Source of the DNA: Flavobacteriales bacterium | GTDB taxonomy: Bacteria; Bacteroidota; Bacteroidia; Flavobacteriales_D; Crocinitomicaceae | Assembly: GCA_947470515.1 (NCBI GenBank) | Contig: CANITF010000034.1 | Location: forward strand, 1-33,368 | DNA: 33,368 nt | Direction of reading: 5' to 3' | Shown here: positions 1-8,012 of the stretch, piece by piece | How the letters are laid out: each line of letters opens with the position of its first letter | Numbering within the stretch: the first letter of the stretch is position 1 | Made by a program: the position numbers and the translations under genes | Notes under the pieces: generated by a model | Told to the model about the DNA's origin: nothing | What the model saw: the letters and a program-made list of their open reading frames with translations, nothing else | Databases searched by the model: none

Positions 1-6
1 TAACAT

Positions 7-429
7 ATGGAAACATTAGACAAAGATTTTACAAATACTGATTTAGTAATTACAACTCAATCAAAGAACTATTTACTATACGCTGCTAAGTGGGCGGGTT
101 TTTTATCAATTATTGGATTTATTTCTCTTGGGTTAATGATTCTAGGTGGATTGTTTATTGGGATCGCTGGAGGCTCATCTCAATTCGGTATAATAGGATT
201 CATCTATCTCGGTATGGCGGTAATTTACTTTTTTCCAATTTACTATTTATACCTGTTTGCTCAAAAAATCAAGAAAGCTGTAAATTCAACTAGTCAAAGT
301 GATTTAGAAGGCGGTTTTGAGAATCTTAAGTCATGTTTCAAATTTTTAGGGATTTTTACAATTGTCATTATTTCAGTATACATTTTAATATTTCTTGTAG
401 CATTTGTTGCTGGATCAGCTTTTAGATAA
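7..429 (+). CDS. DUF5362 family membrane protein
   Basis: A 140-residue membrane protein of unknown function. Three hydrophobic segments are visible, at about residues 28-54, 62-86 and 112-136. Between the second and third lies a polar stretch with an FPIYYLY motif and a GGFENLKSCFKFLGI block that I recognise from the DUF5362 family of small Bacteroidota inner-membrane proteins. The ATG is six bases inside the window, so its promoter and any upstream operon partner cannot be seen. A rho-independent terminator follows 17 bases after the stop, which suggests that the transcript ends here and that this gene is not joined to the DUF1456 gene downstream. The family assignment rests on motif memory; no biochemical role is known to me. 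Confidence 0.75.
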   Translation: METLDKDFTNTDLVITTQSKNYLLYAAKWAGFLSIIGFISLGLMILGGLFIGIAGGSSQFGIIGFIYLGMAVIYFFPIYYLYLFAQKIKKAVNSTSQSDLEGGFENLKSCFKFLGIFTIVIISVYILIFLVAFVAGSAFR

Positions 430-445
430 TATTACTTATCTTATT

Positions 446-474
446 AAAAGGTCTAGATTTTCTAGGCCTTTTTT
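446..474 (+). terminator. Rho-independent terminator after the DUF5362 gene
   Basis: A ten-base stem, AAGGTCTAGA paired with TCTAGGCCTT (one G-T pair), closes a three-base loop and runs straight into a T tract. It lies just after the DUF5362 stop codon. Confidence 0.8.
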
Positions 475-561
475 GTGTATTAAACTTTTCTTATTTCTAT
501 CTTATTCAAACTATTTCCCTTAATTTTAACCTTCAAAAATTATTTTCTCAAAACACACTAA

Positions 562-807
562 ATGACAAACAACGATATTCTTAAAAAACTACGTGTAGCA
601 CTTCATTTGCGCAATGATGAAATCATAGAAATATTGAATTTAGTGGACTTTAAAGTTACCCAAAGTGAACTTGGAGCTTTGTTTAGAAAAGAAGATCATC
701 CAAATTACAGGGAATGTGGGGATCAATTGTTGCGTAATTTTCTGAATGGTTTAATTATTCACATGCGCGGACCAATGGAAGGAAAAGAAGATCAAAATAA
801 TCAATAA
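562..807 (+). CDS. DUF1456 (YehS-type) family protein, single-domain form
   Basis: An 81-residue protein opening with MTNNDILKKLRVAL and carrying a GALFRKEDHPNYRECGDQLLRNFLNGLI block, the signature of DUF1456 proteins such as E. coli YehS. YehS is about 156 residues and contains this unit twice; here only one unit is present, with a short acidic and polar tail. The function of the family is unknown; a nucleic-acid-related role is sometimes suspected but nothing here proves it. The gene sits 17 bases upstream of ettA on the same strand, so the two are probably cotranscribed. The start ATG follows an AT-rich spacer with no Shine-Dalgarno sequence, as is usual in this phylum. Confidence 0.8.
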   Translation: MTNNDILKKLRVALHLRNDEIIEILNLVDFKVTQSELGALFRKEDHPNYRECGDQLLRNFLNGLIIHMRGPMEGKEDQNNQ

Positions 808-824
808 GTACAATATAAAAAGTT

Positions 825-2510
825 ATGTCAGACGATAAAAAAGTCATATTTTCTATGGTTGGAGTTTCAAAAACTACTCCTCAAGGAAAATTAATCATTA
901 AAAATATTTACCTCTCTTTTTTCTATGGAGCGAAGATTGGAATTATTGGAGCAAATGGTTCTGGTAAATCAACCGTAATGAAAATCATCGCTGGATTAGA
1001 TAAAGCGTATCAAGGTGATGTAGTATTTTCTTCAGGTTATTCTGTTGGGTATCTTTCTCAAGAACCAGATTTGGATTTGACTAAAACAGTCAAAGAAGTT
1101 GTTCTGGAAGGAGCGCAAGAAATAGTTGATGTTTTAAAGGAATACGAAGAAATCAATAATTCATTCATGGATGAAGAGATTTTGAACGATGCGGACAAAA
1201 TGGACAAGCTAATTGCTCGTCAAAGTACAGTTCAAGATAAAATCGACGCGTTAGATGCTTGGGAATTAGATTCAAAACTAGATAGAGCTATGGATGCTTT
1301 GCGCTGTCCACCAGATGATCAATTAATTTCAACGTTGTCTGGAGGAGAAAAACGCCGTGTCGCTTTATGCCGTTTGTTGCTTCAAAATCCTGACATTTTA
1401 TTATTAGATGAACCTACCAATCACTTGGATGCAGAATCAATAGAATGGCTGGAGCAACATTTACAACAATATCAAGGAACTGTCATTGCCGTAACCCACG
1501 ATAGGTATTTCTTAGATAACGTTGCTGGATGGATTCTTGAATTGGATAGAGGAGAAGGGATTCCTTGGAAAGGGAATTACACTTCTTGGTTAGAGCAAAA
1601 AGGAAATCGTTTAAAAGAAGAAGAAAAAACTGAATCTAAACGTCAGAAAATGTTAGCCCGAGAATTAGAATGGGTGCGTTTAAATCCAAAAGGTCGTCAT
1701 GCTAAAAACAAGGCTCGTATTGCGAACTACGATAAAATGATGGCTGAAGATAGCCGTGATAAAGAAGATTTATTGGAAATGCCAATTCCGAACGGACCTC
1801 GTTTAGGGAACAACGTAATTGATGCAGTTCACGTTGCAAAATCATTTGGAGACAAATTGTTATACGATGATTTAAACTTCAAATTGCCACCAGCAGGAAT
1901 TGTTGGAATTATCGGGCCAAATGGTGCTGGTAAAACAACGATTTTCAAAATGATTATGGACGAATTGAATCCAGATTCAGGTGAATTCTCTGTTGGAGAA
2001 ACGGTAAAAATCGGATATGTTGACCAAACTCATAAAGATATTCAAGCAGACAAAACTGTGTTTGACGTTGTTTCTAACGGATTAGAATATGTGGAAGTTG
2101 GTAATCAAAAAATCAATTCTCGTGCTTATTTATCGAAGTTCAATTTCAATGGATCTGATCAAAACAAGAAAGTTGGAATTTTATCTGGTGGAGAAAGAAA
2201 CAGATTGCATTTGGCCATGACACTTAAAACTGAAGCGAATGTTTTATTGTTAGATGAGCCAACGAATGATATTGATGTTAATACGCTTCGTGCTTTGGAG
2301 GAAGGAATCATGAATTTTGCTGGTTGTGCTGTTGTTATTTCCCACGATAGATGGTTTTTAGATCGTATTTGTACGCATATATTGGCGTTCGAAGGCGATT
2401 CACAAGCTTATTGGTTCGAAGGATCTTATTCTGAATACGAAGAAAACAAGAAAAAACGTCTTGGCGATTCTGGACCGAAACGGATTAAGTATAGAAAACT
2501 GGTGAAGTAG
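825..2510 (+). CDS. ettA: Energy-dependent translational throttle protein EttA (ABC-F ATPase)
   Basis: A 561-residue ABC-F protein, very close to the 555 residues of E. coli EttA. In that family the protein binds the ribosomal E site and gates the move of the 70S initiation complex into elongation according to the ADP/ATP ratio. Two ATPase domains are visible: Walker A GANGSGKST at residues 42-50, signature LSGGE at 171-175 and Walker B with DEPTNHLD near 196-203; then GPNGAGKTT at 364-372, LSGGE at 453-457 and a second DEPTND. Between them lies the linker with the conserved KELEWVR-like segment (RELEWVRLNPKGRHAKNKAR), and the ILELDRGEGIPWKGNY segment is nearly identical to E. coli. There are no transmembrane segments, as expected for ABC-F. 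The C-terminus ends in a PKRIKYRKLVK tail like that of E. coli EttA, so the gene looks complete. Confidence 0.95.
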   Translation: MSDDKKVIFSMVGVSKTTPQGKLIIKNIYLSFFYGAKIGIIGANGSGKSTVMKIIAGLDKAYQGDVVFSSGYSVGYLSQEPDLDLTKTVKEVVLEGAQEIVDVLKEYEEINNSFMDEEILNDADKMDKLIARQSTVQDKIDALDAWELDSKLDRAMDALRCPPDDQLISTLSGGEKRRVALCRLLLQNPDILLLDEPTNHLDAESIEWLEQHLQQYQGTVIAVTHDRYFLDNVAGWILELDRGEGIPWKGNYTSWLEQKGNRLKEEEKTESKRQKMLARELEWVRLNPKGRHAKNKARIANYDKMMAEDSRDKEDLLEMPIPNGPRLGNNVIDAVHVAKSFGDKLLYDDLNFKLPPAGIVGIIGPNGAGKTTIFKMIMDELNPDSGEFSVGETVKIGYVDQTHKDIQADKTVFDVVSNGLEYVEVGNQKINSRAYLSKFNFNGSDQNKKVGILSGGERNRLHLAMTLKTEANVLLLDEPTNDIDVNTLRALEEGIMNFAGCAVVISHDRWFLDRICTHILAFEGDSQAYWFEGSYSEYEENKKKRLGDSGPKRIKYRKLVK

Positions 2511-2635
2511 TTATTAGTTGCTAATTACAAGTTGCTAGTTTTCTAATGACCATTGATTCTGTGCCACGATATAAAGAATTAGCTTAGATAATATAGTAAA
2601 TAAATTACGAATTCCAAATCATTTAATCCGCAGGA

Positions 2636-2848
2636 ATGGATCCATTACACGGCATAACGCTTGAGAGAATGCTAACTGAGCTGGTAGAAGAAATCGGGTG
2701 GAAGCACATGGGTGAATTGTTGAAGATTAATTGTTTTTTGAGTGATCCAAGTATTAAAAGTAGTTTGACTTTTTTACGCAAAACGCCTTGGGCAAGAGCT
2801 AAAGTTGAGAAAATGTATTTGGAAAGAATTGTTGATTTTAGAAAATAA
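2636..2848 (+). CDS. VF530 (DUF2132) family DNA-binding protein
   Basis: A 70-residue protein containing [17 protein letters not shown] at the N-terminus and [17 protein letters not shown] near the C-terminus, both hallmarks of the VF530/DUF2132 family. The founding Vibrio fischeri protein has a small helical fold described as DNA-binding; the specific target is not known. The gene starts 125 bases after ettA and 35 bases before pepD on the same strand. The family is normally 70-80 residues, so this is full length. The spacer before it carries degenerate GTTGCTAATTAC- and ACGAAT-type repeats rather than a clear promoter. Confidence 0.85.
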   Translation: MDPLHGITLERMLTELVEEIGWKHMGELLKINCFLSDPSIKSSLTFLRKTPWARAKVEKMYLERIVDFRK

Positions 2849-2883
2849 AGAATTATAAATAACGAATACCAAATTTATTTAGA

Positions 2884-4341
2884 ATGAGTGTTAGAAATTT
2901 AGAACCAAAAGCATTGTGGAATTATTTTGCTGATTTAAATGCAGTTCCACGTCCTTCAAAGAAAGAAGAAAGAGTTATTCAATTCATGTTGGATTTCGGA
3001 AATTCTTTGGGATTAGAGACGAAAACAGATGCAATTCAGAATGTGATTATCAAAAAGCCCGCAACAGTAGGGATGGAGGATAGAACAACGTTGATTTTAC
3101 AATCGCACTTGGACATGGTGCACCAGAAAAATGCGGAAACAAACTTTGATTTCGATGCGCAAGGAATTGAAATGATCGTTGAAGGAGATTGGTTGAGGGC
3201 GAATGGTACAACTTTAGGTGCTGACAATGGAATTGGTGTTGCGTCAATTATGGCTTTGTTAGCATCAACAGACATTCCTCATCCAGCATTAGAAGCAATG
3301 TTTACAATTGATGAAGAAACTGGAATGACAGGAGCAATGCAATTGGACGGTTCAAATTTCGATGGTAAGATTTTATTGAATTTAGACACGGAAGATGATG
3401 ATGAATTGTCTATTGGTTGTGCTGGTGGCATTGACACTAATACTTCATATGAATATACTCAAGTAGCTATTAATCAGGATTCAGAATGCATACAGATATC
3501 ACTACGAGGATTACTTGGTGGGCATTCAGGAATGGATATTGACAAGGGCAGAGGGAATGCGAATAAAATGATGACGCGTTTACTTTACCATTTAAATTCA
3601 TTACTTTCAATTCAATTAATTTCATTTGATGGTGGCAGTTTAAGAAATGCTATACCGAGAGAAGCTACGGTAGTTATTGCTTTTGATAAATCATTCAAAG
3701 ATCTGCATATTGCTGTAATAGATGACTTTTTTAATATCCTAAAATCGGAATATTCTGTAATTGAGCCGAATTTCGTTATTTCTACGTCTATTGTTGAGTC
3801 AGCATCAAAAGCAGTAGATACTGAAGATTTTAAAAAGATAATGAACGTTCTTTACGCTGTGCACAATGGAGTTTTTAGAATGAGTCCAGATATCAAGGAT
3901 TTAGTAGAGGCTTCTTCTAGTTTAGCAAGAGTGATTTTGAAGGATGGAGAATTTATAACGCAATCATTGCAGCGTAGCAGTGTTGAAACGTCTAAAGATG
4001 ATGTTGCAAATACAATTCGTGCAGCATTTGAAAGTATGGGTTGTGAGGTTATTCAAAGTGGAGATTATCCAGGATGGCAACCAAATCCAAATTCAGCAAT
4101 ATTGAAATTGATGACTGAATTATACCGTGAAATGTACAAAGAAGAGCCAAAAGTTAAGGCGTGTCATGCTGGTTTAGAATGCGGCATTTTAGGAAAACAT
4201 TTACCAGGAGTAGATATGATTTCATTTGGACCAAACATTCGTGCGGCACATTCACCAGATGAAAAAGTACAAATCTCTTCTGTTCAAAAATATTGGCCGT
4301 TTTTATTGGAAGTGATCAATAGAACGCCAAAGGCAAATTGA
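2884..4341 (+). CDS. pepD: Aminoacyl-histidine dipeptidase (cytosolic nonspecific dipeptidase, M20 family)
   Basis: A 485-residue metallodipeptidase, the same length as E. coli PepD. It hydrolyses Xaa-His and a wide range of other dipeptides in the cytosol, recycling peptides to amino acids. The zinc ligands expected for M20C enzymes are all present: H75 with catalytic-base partner D77 (SHLDMVHQ), bridging D114 (GADNGIG), catalytic E144 followed by ligand E145 (DEETGMTG), D168 (LNLDTED) and H456 (AHSPDEKV). These lie exactly five residues earlier than the residues I recall for Vibrio PepD (80, 119, 150, 173, 461), which supports both the start and an intact active site. The GLLGGHSGMDIDKGRGNA segment marks the lid domain. 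No signal peptide is present. DUF3820 follows 10 bases later, probably in the same transcript. Confidence 0.95.
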   Translation: MSVRNLEPKALWNYFADLNAVPRPSKKEERVIQFMLDFGNSLGLETKTDAIQNVIIKKPATVGMEDRTTLILQSHLDMVHQKNAETNFDFDAQGIEMIVEGDWLRANGTTLGADNGIGVASIMALLASTDIPHPALEAMFTIDEETGMTGAMQLDGSNFDGKILLNLDTEDDDELSIGCAGGIDTNTSYEYTQVAINQDSECIQISLRGLLGGHSGMDIDKGRGNANKMMTRLLYHLNSLLSIQLISFDGGSLRNAIPREATVVIAFDKSFKDLHIAVIDDFFNILKSEYSVIEPNFVISTSIVESASKAVDTEDFKKIMNVLYAVHNGVFRMSPDIKDLVEASSSLARVILKDGEFITQSLQRSSVETSKDDVANTIRAAFESMGCEVIQSGDYPGWQPNPNSAILKLMTELYREMYKEEPKVKACHAGLECGILGKHLPGVDMISFGPNIRAAHSPDEKVQISSVQKYWPFLLEVINRTPKAN

Positions 4342-4351
4342 TAAGAACACA

Positions 4352-4576
4352 TTGAATACGCAAGATTCACGCGAAGAGCTAGTAAAGCTCGCAAATACTA
4401 GAATGCCCTTTGGAAAATTCAAAGGGCATTTGCTTATTCAGTTGCCTGAATATTATTTAGTTTGGTACCGTGGAAAAGGATTTCCTGAAGGAAAAATTGG
4501 GCAACAATTACAACTGATGTACGAGATAAAAGCAAATGGTCTGGAAGATTTGATTTATCCTTTGGTTAAAAAATAA
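4352..4576 (+). CDS. DUF3820 family protein
   Basis: A 74-residue protein with the DUF3820 core LANTRMPFGKFKGHLLIQLPE, then YYLVWYRGKGFPEGKIG and LMYEIKANGLEDL. Function is unknown; the family is a short, conserved, probably cytosolic protein often described as a putative quorum-sensing-regulated or nucleic-acid-linked factor without firm evidence. I chose the TTG at 4352, ten bases after the pepD stop, because the next ATG (inside the RMPFG motif) would remove the conserved LANTR segment and no in-frame ATG exists upstream before a stop. The close spacing suggests translation coupled to pepD. The start choice is the least certain part. Confidence 0.75.
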   Translation: MNTQDSREELVKLANTRMPFGKFKGHLLIQLPEYYLVWYRGKGFPEGKIGQQLQLMYEIKANGLEDLIYPLVKK

Positions 4577-4766
4577 AATTTAATTACTGTGAATAACACT
4601 AGTTAATTAGCTCTTTATCAATTTTTTAAATTATTTAATCGTTCAAATCACACATCATTTAATATACATTACTAAATTATTTTTCTTTTTTTGAAACATT
4701 CTAGAACTTCATGCCGTAAACCCGACCTGAAACAGATTTAAAAATTCAACATAAAAAAAGATTAAG

Positions 4767-4943
4767 ATGATAAATAATTCAGTAAAAATAGCTCAATACA
4801 AGTTATCTCAACACAGATTACAAGGAGAAAAAAGTAAATTAAATATTTTTGAGGTTGCACAATTGATGGATTCAATTAAAATTTCTCAACAAATAAAAAA
4901 TAGTGCTACGAGTTCGGTTTTTTATGCTGTATATAATAATTAA
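4767..4943 (+). CDS. Uncharacterised 58-residue small protein
   Basis: A short reading frame in the 480-base interval between DUF3820 and the XRE regulator. It begins with ATG after an A-rich segment (AAAAAAAGATTAAG) and encodes a lysine- and glutamine-rich, fairly basic peptide (MINNSVKIAQYKLSQHRLQG at the start, then KLNIFEVAQLMDSIKISQQI) ending in an aromatic stretch VFYAVYNN. A good rho-independent terminator lies 22 bases after the stop, which argues for a real transcription unit ending here. There is no signal peptide or membrane segment. The middle part could form an amphipathic helix. I recognise no family. A non-coding RNA with a chance open frame is the main alternative. Confidence 0.45.
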   Translation: MINNSVKIAQYKLSQHRLQGEKSKLNIFEVAQLMDSIKISQQIKNSATSSVFYAVYNN

Positions 4944-4964
4944 GTAGTTAAAAATCATATTTTT

Positions 4965-4991
4965 AAAGGAGCTGTAGCTCCTTTTTTTTTT
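4965..4991 (+). terminator. Rho-independent terminator after the 58-codon gene
   Basis: A perfect eight-base stem, AAAGGAGC and GCTCCTTT, closes a four-base loop (TGTA) and is followed by a T tract. It separates the small gene from the XRE regulator. Confidence 0.85.
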
Positions 4992-5027
4992 GAGTCAAAT
5001 TTTAAAAGGACACAAGATTAAATCTTA

Positions 5028-5061
5028 TTGTTTTCATTTGTGAATTTATAATGTATATTTG
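5028..5061 (+). promoter_or_regulatory. Bacteroidota-type promoter for the XRE regulator
   Basis: TTG at 5028-5030 and TATATTTG at 5054-5061, which matches the TAnnTTTG -7 element, are separated by 23 bases. Transcription would start near 5067, leaving a leader of roughly 15 bases before the ATG at 5083. The same TTG-N23-TAnnTTTG layout recurs at 25010 and 25764. Confidence 0.6.
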
Positions 5062-5082
5062 TTATTCATTAATTTGTTACAA

Positions 5083-5445
5083 ATGTTAATTCAAGAACGA
5101 CTTCAATTGATTCTTAAAATGCACAATTTAACTCCTTCAGCTTTTGCGGATCAAATAGGTGTGCAGCGCTCGAATGTGAGTCATGTTATTTCAGGGAGAA
5201 ATAAGCCTAGCCTTGATTTTCTTGAAAAAATATTAAATACATATCCAAGAGTGAATGCCAATTGGCTCATAACTGGTGTAATGCCGAAAGAAGGGTTGTC
5301 GAATGCGAATGCGGTAGATCAAAAAACTTCAGTTCATAAACAAGTTGAAATAAAAGTCCAAGAGAAATTAGATGAAAATGTAGTTAAAATTGTTGAGTTT
5401 TACGCTGACGGTACTTTTAAACACTACTTTCCTAGCTCGAGATAA
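5083..5445 (+). CDS. XRE-family transcriptional regulator
   Basis: A 120-residue protein with an N-terminal Cro/C1-type helix-turn-helix at about residues 2-65: [20 protein letters not shown], then [19 protein letters not shown] as the recognition region, then a [14 protein letters not shown] motif typical of Bacteroidota XRE proteins. The C-terminal 50 residues contain a charged helix and a [15 protein letters not shown] ending that may serve oligomerisation. A TTG 24 bases upstream would lengthen the protein by eight residues, but it sits inside the TATATTTG promoter box, so I start at the ATG. A near-palindrome TTACAAATGTTA overlaps that ATG and may be an autoregulatory operator. The last 14 bases overlap the mnmA 3' end tail to tail. 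Confidence 0.88.
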   Translation: MLIQERLQLILKMHNLTPSAFADQIGVQRSNVSHVISGRNKPSLDFLEKILNTYPRVNANWLITGVMPKEGLSNANAVDQKTSVHKQVEIKVQEKLDENVVKIVEFYADGTFKHYFPSSR

Positions 5446-6610
5446 CTCCGGATCCAATCAATTCATCACCAATATACCAAGCAGCAAATTGTCCAGGTGT
5501 GATTCCTTTCTGTTTCGCATCGAATAAGATATAAAATCCACTTTCCTTTTGAATTATTGTTGCCTTCTTTAGTTTTTGTCTGTACCTGATTCTAACGAAA
5601 CATGGAAGGTCTTCTCCATTATTGATCTTATAATTCAAGTTAAGCCAATGAATATCTTGATTTTCAATTTTTAATGCTATCCTATTTAATCCAGGGTGTA
5701 GGTCTGTTTGACCTGAATAAACCACATTTTTCTCTGTGTCTATTCCAATTACAAAAGACGGTTCTGGTCGACCTCCGATGTGCAATCCTTTTCGTTGTCC
5801 AATAGTATAAAAGTGAGCGCCTTGATGCTCTGCAACAACTTTCCCCATTTCTGGAGCGTATTCAAAGGGCACCGTTAAATGTTCTACATTTTTAATCGAA
5901 ACAGGAATGGAGTCGTAGTTTTTGAATTCATCAAGTGAAGTGGGTATTTCGATTACGTCTCCTTTGATTGATTTCAATTTCTGTTGCAAGAACTGCGGTA
6001 AGCTTATTTTCCCAACAAAACAAAGTCCTTGAGAATCTTTTTTATCGGCTGTAACTAAACCCATTTGTGCTGCAATAGCACGAACTTCAGATTTTTGTAA
6101 TTCTCCAATAGGGAAGAGCGCTTTACTCAATTGTTCTTGGTTGAGTTGACACAAGAAGTATGATTGGTCTTTATTATCATCTTTTCCTGCTAATAAGCCA
6201 AAAGTACCGTCTTTGTGCTCGATTCTTCGGCAGTAATGACCTGTCGCTACATAATCTGCACCAAGTTCAAGAGCAGCCTTTAAAAATGCATCAAACTTAA
6301 TTTCACGGTTGCATAGAATATCTGGATTTGGTGTACGCCCAATTTCATATTCTCTGAACATATAGTCAACAATTCGCTCTTTGTATTCTGCGCTTAAATC
6401 AATAACTTGGAATGGGATATCTAATTGTTGGGCTATTAATAACGCATCGTTTGAGTCATCAATCCACGGGCAATCATCTGATAATGTAACACTTTCATCG
6501 TGCCAATTACGCATGAACATTCCGATTACTTCGTATCCTTGTTGGATAAGTAAGTGCGCCGCGACACTTGAATCAACGCCTCCAGAAAGGCCAACTACAA
6601 CTCTTTTCAT
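5432..6610 (-). CDS. mnmA: tRNA-specific 2-thiouridylase MnmA
   Basis: A 392-residue cytosolic enzyme that activates C2 of uridine 34 in tRNA-Lys, -Glu and -Gln with ATP and inserts sulfur passed on by a relay. The PP-loop ATP-binding motif [12 protein letters not shown] is at residues 7-18. The two catalytic cysteines are present: C100 in [12 protein letters not shown] and C197 in [10 protein letters not shown], matching positions 102 and 199 of E. coli. The central tRNA-binding domain and C-terminal beta-barrel ([17 protein letters not shown], then RIRYRQ and [11 protein letters not shown]) are intact. It includes a slightly longer insertion near DDCPW than the E. coli protein. The gene is read away from the secreted triplicated-module gene; a TAATTTTG box lies seven bases upstream of the ATG. 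Confidence 0.96.
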   Translation of the reverse strand: MKRVVVGLSGGVDSSVAAHLLIQQGYEVIGMFMRNWHDESVTLSDDCPWIDDSNDALLIAQQLDIPFQVIDLSAEYKERIVDYMFREYEIGRTPNPDILCNREIKFDAFLKAALELGADYVATGHYCRRIEHKDGTFGLLAGKDDNKDQSYFLCQLNQEQLSKALFPIGELQKSEVRAIAAQMGLVTADKKDSQGLCFVGKISLPQFLQQKLKSIKGDVIEIPTSLDEFKNYDSIPVSIKNVEHLTVPFEYAPEMGKVVAEHQGAHFYTIGQRKGLHIGGRPEPSFVIGIDTEKNVVYSGQTDLHPGLNRIALKIENQDIHWLNLNYKINNGEDLPCFVRIRYRQKLKKATIIQKESGFYILFDAKQKGITPGQFAAWYIGDELIGSGVISS

Positions 6611-6617
6611 TTGAGCA

Positions 6618-6625
6618 CAAAATTA
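6618..6625 (-). promoter_or_regulatory. Possible -7 promoter element of mnmA
   Basis: TAATTTTG on the minus strand fits TAnnTTTG and ends seven bases before the mnmA ATG, which would give an almost leaderless message. No TTG lies at the expected distance upstream, so this is tentative. Confidence 0.3.
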
Positions 6626-6649
6626 CGAAAATTTGAAATTTAAAACTAT

Positions 6650-6684
6650 TTACAAATGTTACATCTAAATTGTTACAAATGTAA
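6650..6684. promoter_or_regulatory. Pair of TTACA-AA-TGTAA type palindromes in the mnmA divergent region
   Basis: TTACAAATGTTA at 6650-6661 and the perfect inverted repeat TTACAAATGTAA at 6673-6684 are 23 bases apart, about two helical turns, between two divergent genes. The same 12-mer as the first copy covers the start of the XRE gene at 5077-5088. They look like operator half-site pairs for a small helix-turn-helix repressor; binding by the neighbouring XRE protein is inference. Confidence 0.35.
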
Positions 6685-6755
6685 ATTTATGTTTTAACGT
6701 TATATAACATATTTGTCTAGCCATTTTTGGAATCTTTTTTGCTAAATTCGTTTCA

Positions 6756-7976
6756 ATGAAAAATTTCCTAGTCTTATTTTCTTTGTTCAGTTTAATATCC
6801 TTTGAAGGTTTCTCGCAGAAATGTGATAAAGTTTTATTTACAGGTAAAGTAATTGATTCAACAAGTCTGCAAAGCTTTTATAATTTGATGATCGTAAATC
6901 GAAGAACTGGTCAAGGAGTTTTCGGTCAGCCAAATGGTTCATTTTCTTTATATGTATCAAATGGTGATAGTATTTCTATTTCTGTTACAGGTTATTTTGT
7001 TGTGAATTTTAAAGTTGAGGCTGATGTTGATTGCCAGTTTAGAAGAAAGGTTTATTTAAATCCTAAACTCAGAGATCTTCAAGAAGTTGTGGTTCGACCT
7101 TTAAAAACTTTGGAGCAGATTAAGGAAGAAAGAGAGGATCTGGCCATGCGTGACACAAGAATGGTTACAGGTATAGAAATGTTACAGAGTCCAATAACGG
7201 CTCTTTATCAAGCATTTTCTAAAAAGGAACAAAATAAACGATGGATTGCAGAACAAAAATACAAGGATGACCAGCGAAAGATTGTTCAAGAATTGTTGAG
7301 ACTTTATGTTTCTTATGACATTATCGATTTGAGCGAAGAGGAATTCGATCAATTCATTTCCTTTTTGAATGTGAATGAAACATTCTTGAAGACAGCAACT
7401 GAAATGGAGCTAATCACTTTTATACAAGATAAATTTGACCATTTTAAAATCGTTGGGCAATTGCAGATGGTGGAAAAGCCTGAATGGCGAAAAAGCTTAA
7501 AAACTGACCTAAATAAAGCGATAAAGCAAATGTTAAACTCATATATCTCAAATCATGTAATTGAACTTCCAAACGTTGAAATTGAGCATTTTATAACATT
7601 TATGAATCTAGATCTGAATTTCCTTAATAGCCATACTGATGAGGATGTGTTTAATTTTGTTTATGCTAAATATTCTGATTTCATTGCTTTCTACAAAATA
7701 GATACGAGACTTGTTAGCGTGAATTACAACTTGACAGAAGATGATAATGAAGATTGGAAATGGGATTTGAAACACAAAAACTTCAAAACAGCAACGCTGA
7801 CTCTCGTAAAAATGTTCAACGCACATCATGTTATTCAACTGAATGAAGAAGAGTTTTCCAAATTCATCACGTTCATGAATCTAAAAGAATCGTTTTTAAA
7901 TTCCGCAACCAATGAGGAATTGATTCAGTTCGTTAGAGGAAAGTATTTTAAGTATTTGGATTTCTATAGAAGGTAA
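6756..7976 (+). CDS. Secreted carboxypeptidase-regulatory-like protein with triplicated C-terminal module
   Basis: A 406-residue protein with a clear signal peptide (MKNFLVLFSLFSLISFEGFS) ending near residue 20. Residues 28-105 form a carboxypeptidase-D regulatory-like / peptidase-associated beta domain (FTGKVIDSTSLQSFYNLMIV, GSFSLYV, GDSISISVTGY), a fold usual in Bacteroidota envelope proteins. After a linker come three diverged copies of a 73-residue helical unit at about 161-233, 241-313 and 333-405. Each has a W near its start, an F(I)xF(L/M)N core (residues 200, 279, 370), a FLxxxT segment and an aromatic end (KFDHFK, KYSDFIAF, KYFKYLDF). The function is unknown; periplasmic location is likely since no barrel, lipobox or T9SS domain is seen. 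It ends 36 bases before the convergent M1 peptidase gene. Confidence 0.75.
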   Translation: MKNFLVLFSLFSLISFEGFSQKCDKVLFTGKVIDSTSLQSFYNLMIVNRRTGQGVFGQPNGSFSLYVSNGDSISISVTGYFVVNFKVEADVDCQFRRKVYLNPKLRDLQEVVVRPLKTLEQIKEEREDLAMRDTRMVTGIEMLQSPITALYQAFSKKEQNKRWIAEQKYKDDQRKIVQELLRLYVSYDIIDLSEEEFDQFISFLNVNETFLKTATEMELITFIQDKFDHFKIVGQLQMVEKPEWRKSLKTDLNKAIKQMLNSYISNHVIELPNVEIEHFITFMNLDLNFLNSHTDEDVFNFVYAKYSDFIAFYKIDTRLVSVNYNLTEDDNEDWKWDLKHKNFKTATLTLVKMFNAHHVIQLNEEEFSKFITFMNLKESFLNSATNEELIQFVRGKYFKYLDFYRR

Positions 7977-8012
7977 ACCTTTGATTTCCCAAAAATAGAT
8001 TAAATATTATTT

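Noticed and set aside
90-293. Second plus-strand frame inside the DUF5362 gene
   Set aside because: Shadow of the real frame; composition unlike a protein (tryptophan- and serine-rich).
3036-3275. Minus-strand reading frames of 65-79 codons inside pepD
   Set aside because: Antisense to a strongly conserved gene with all active-site residues; no domain or signal seen.
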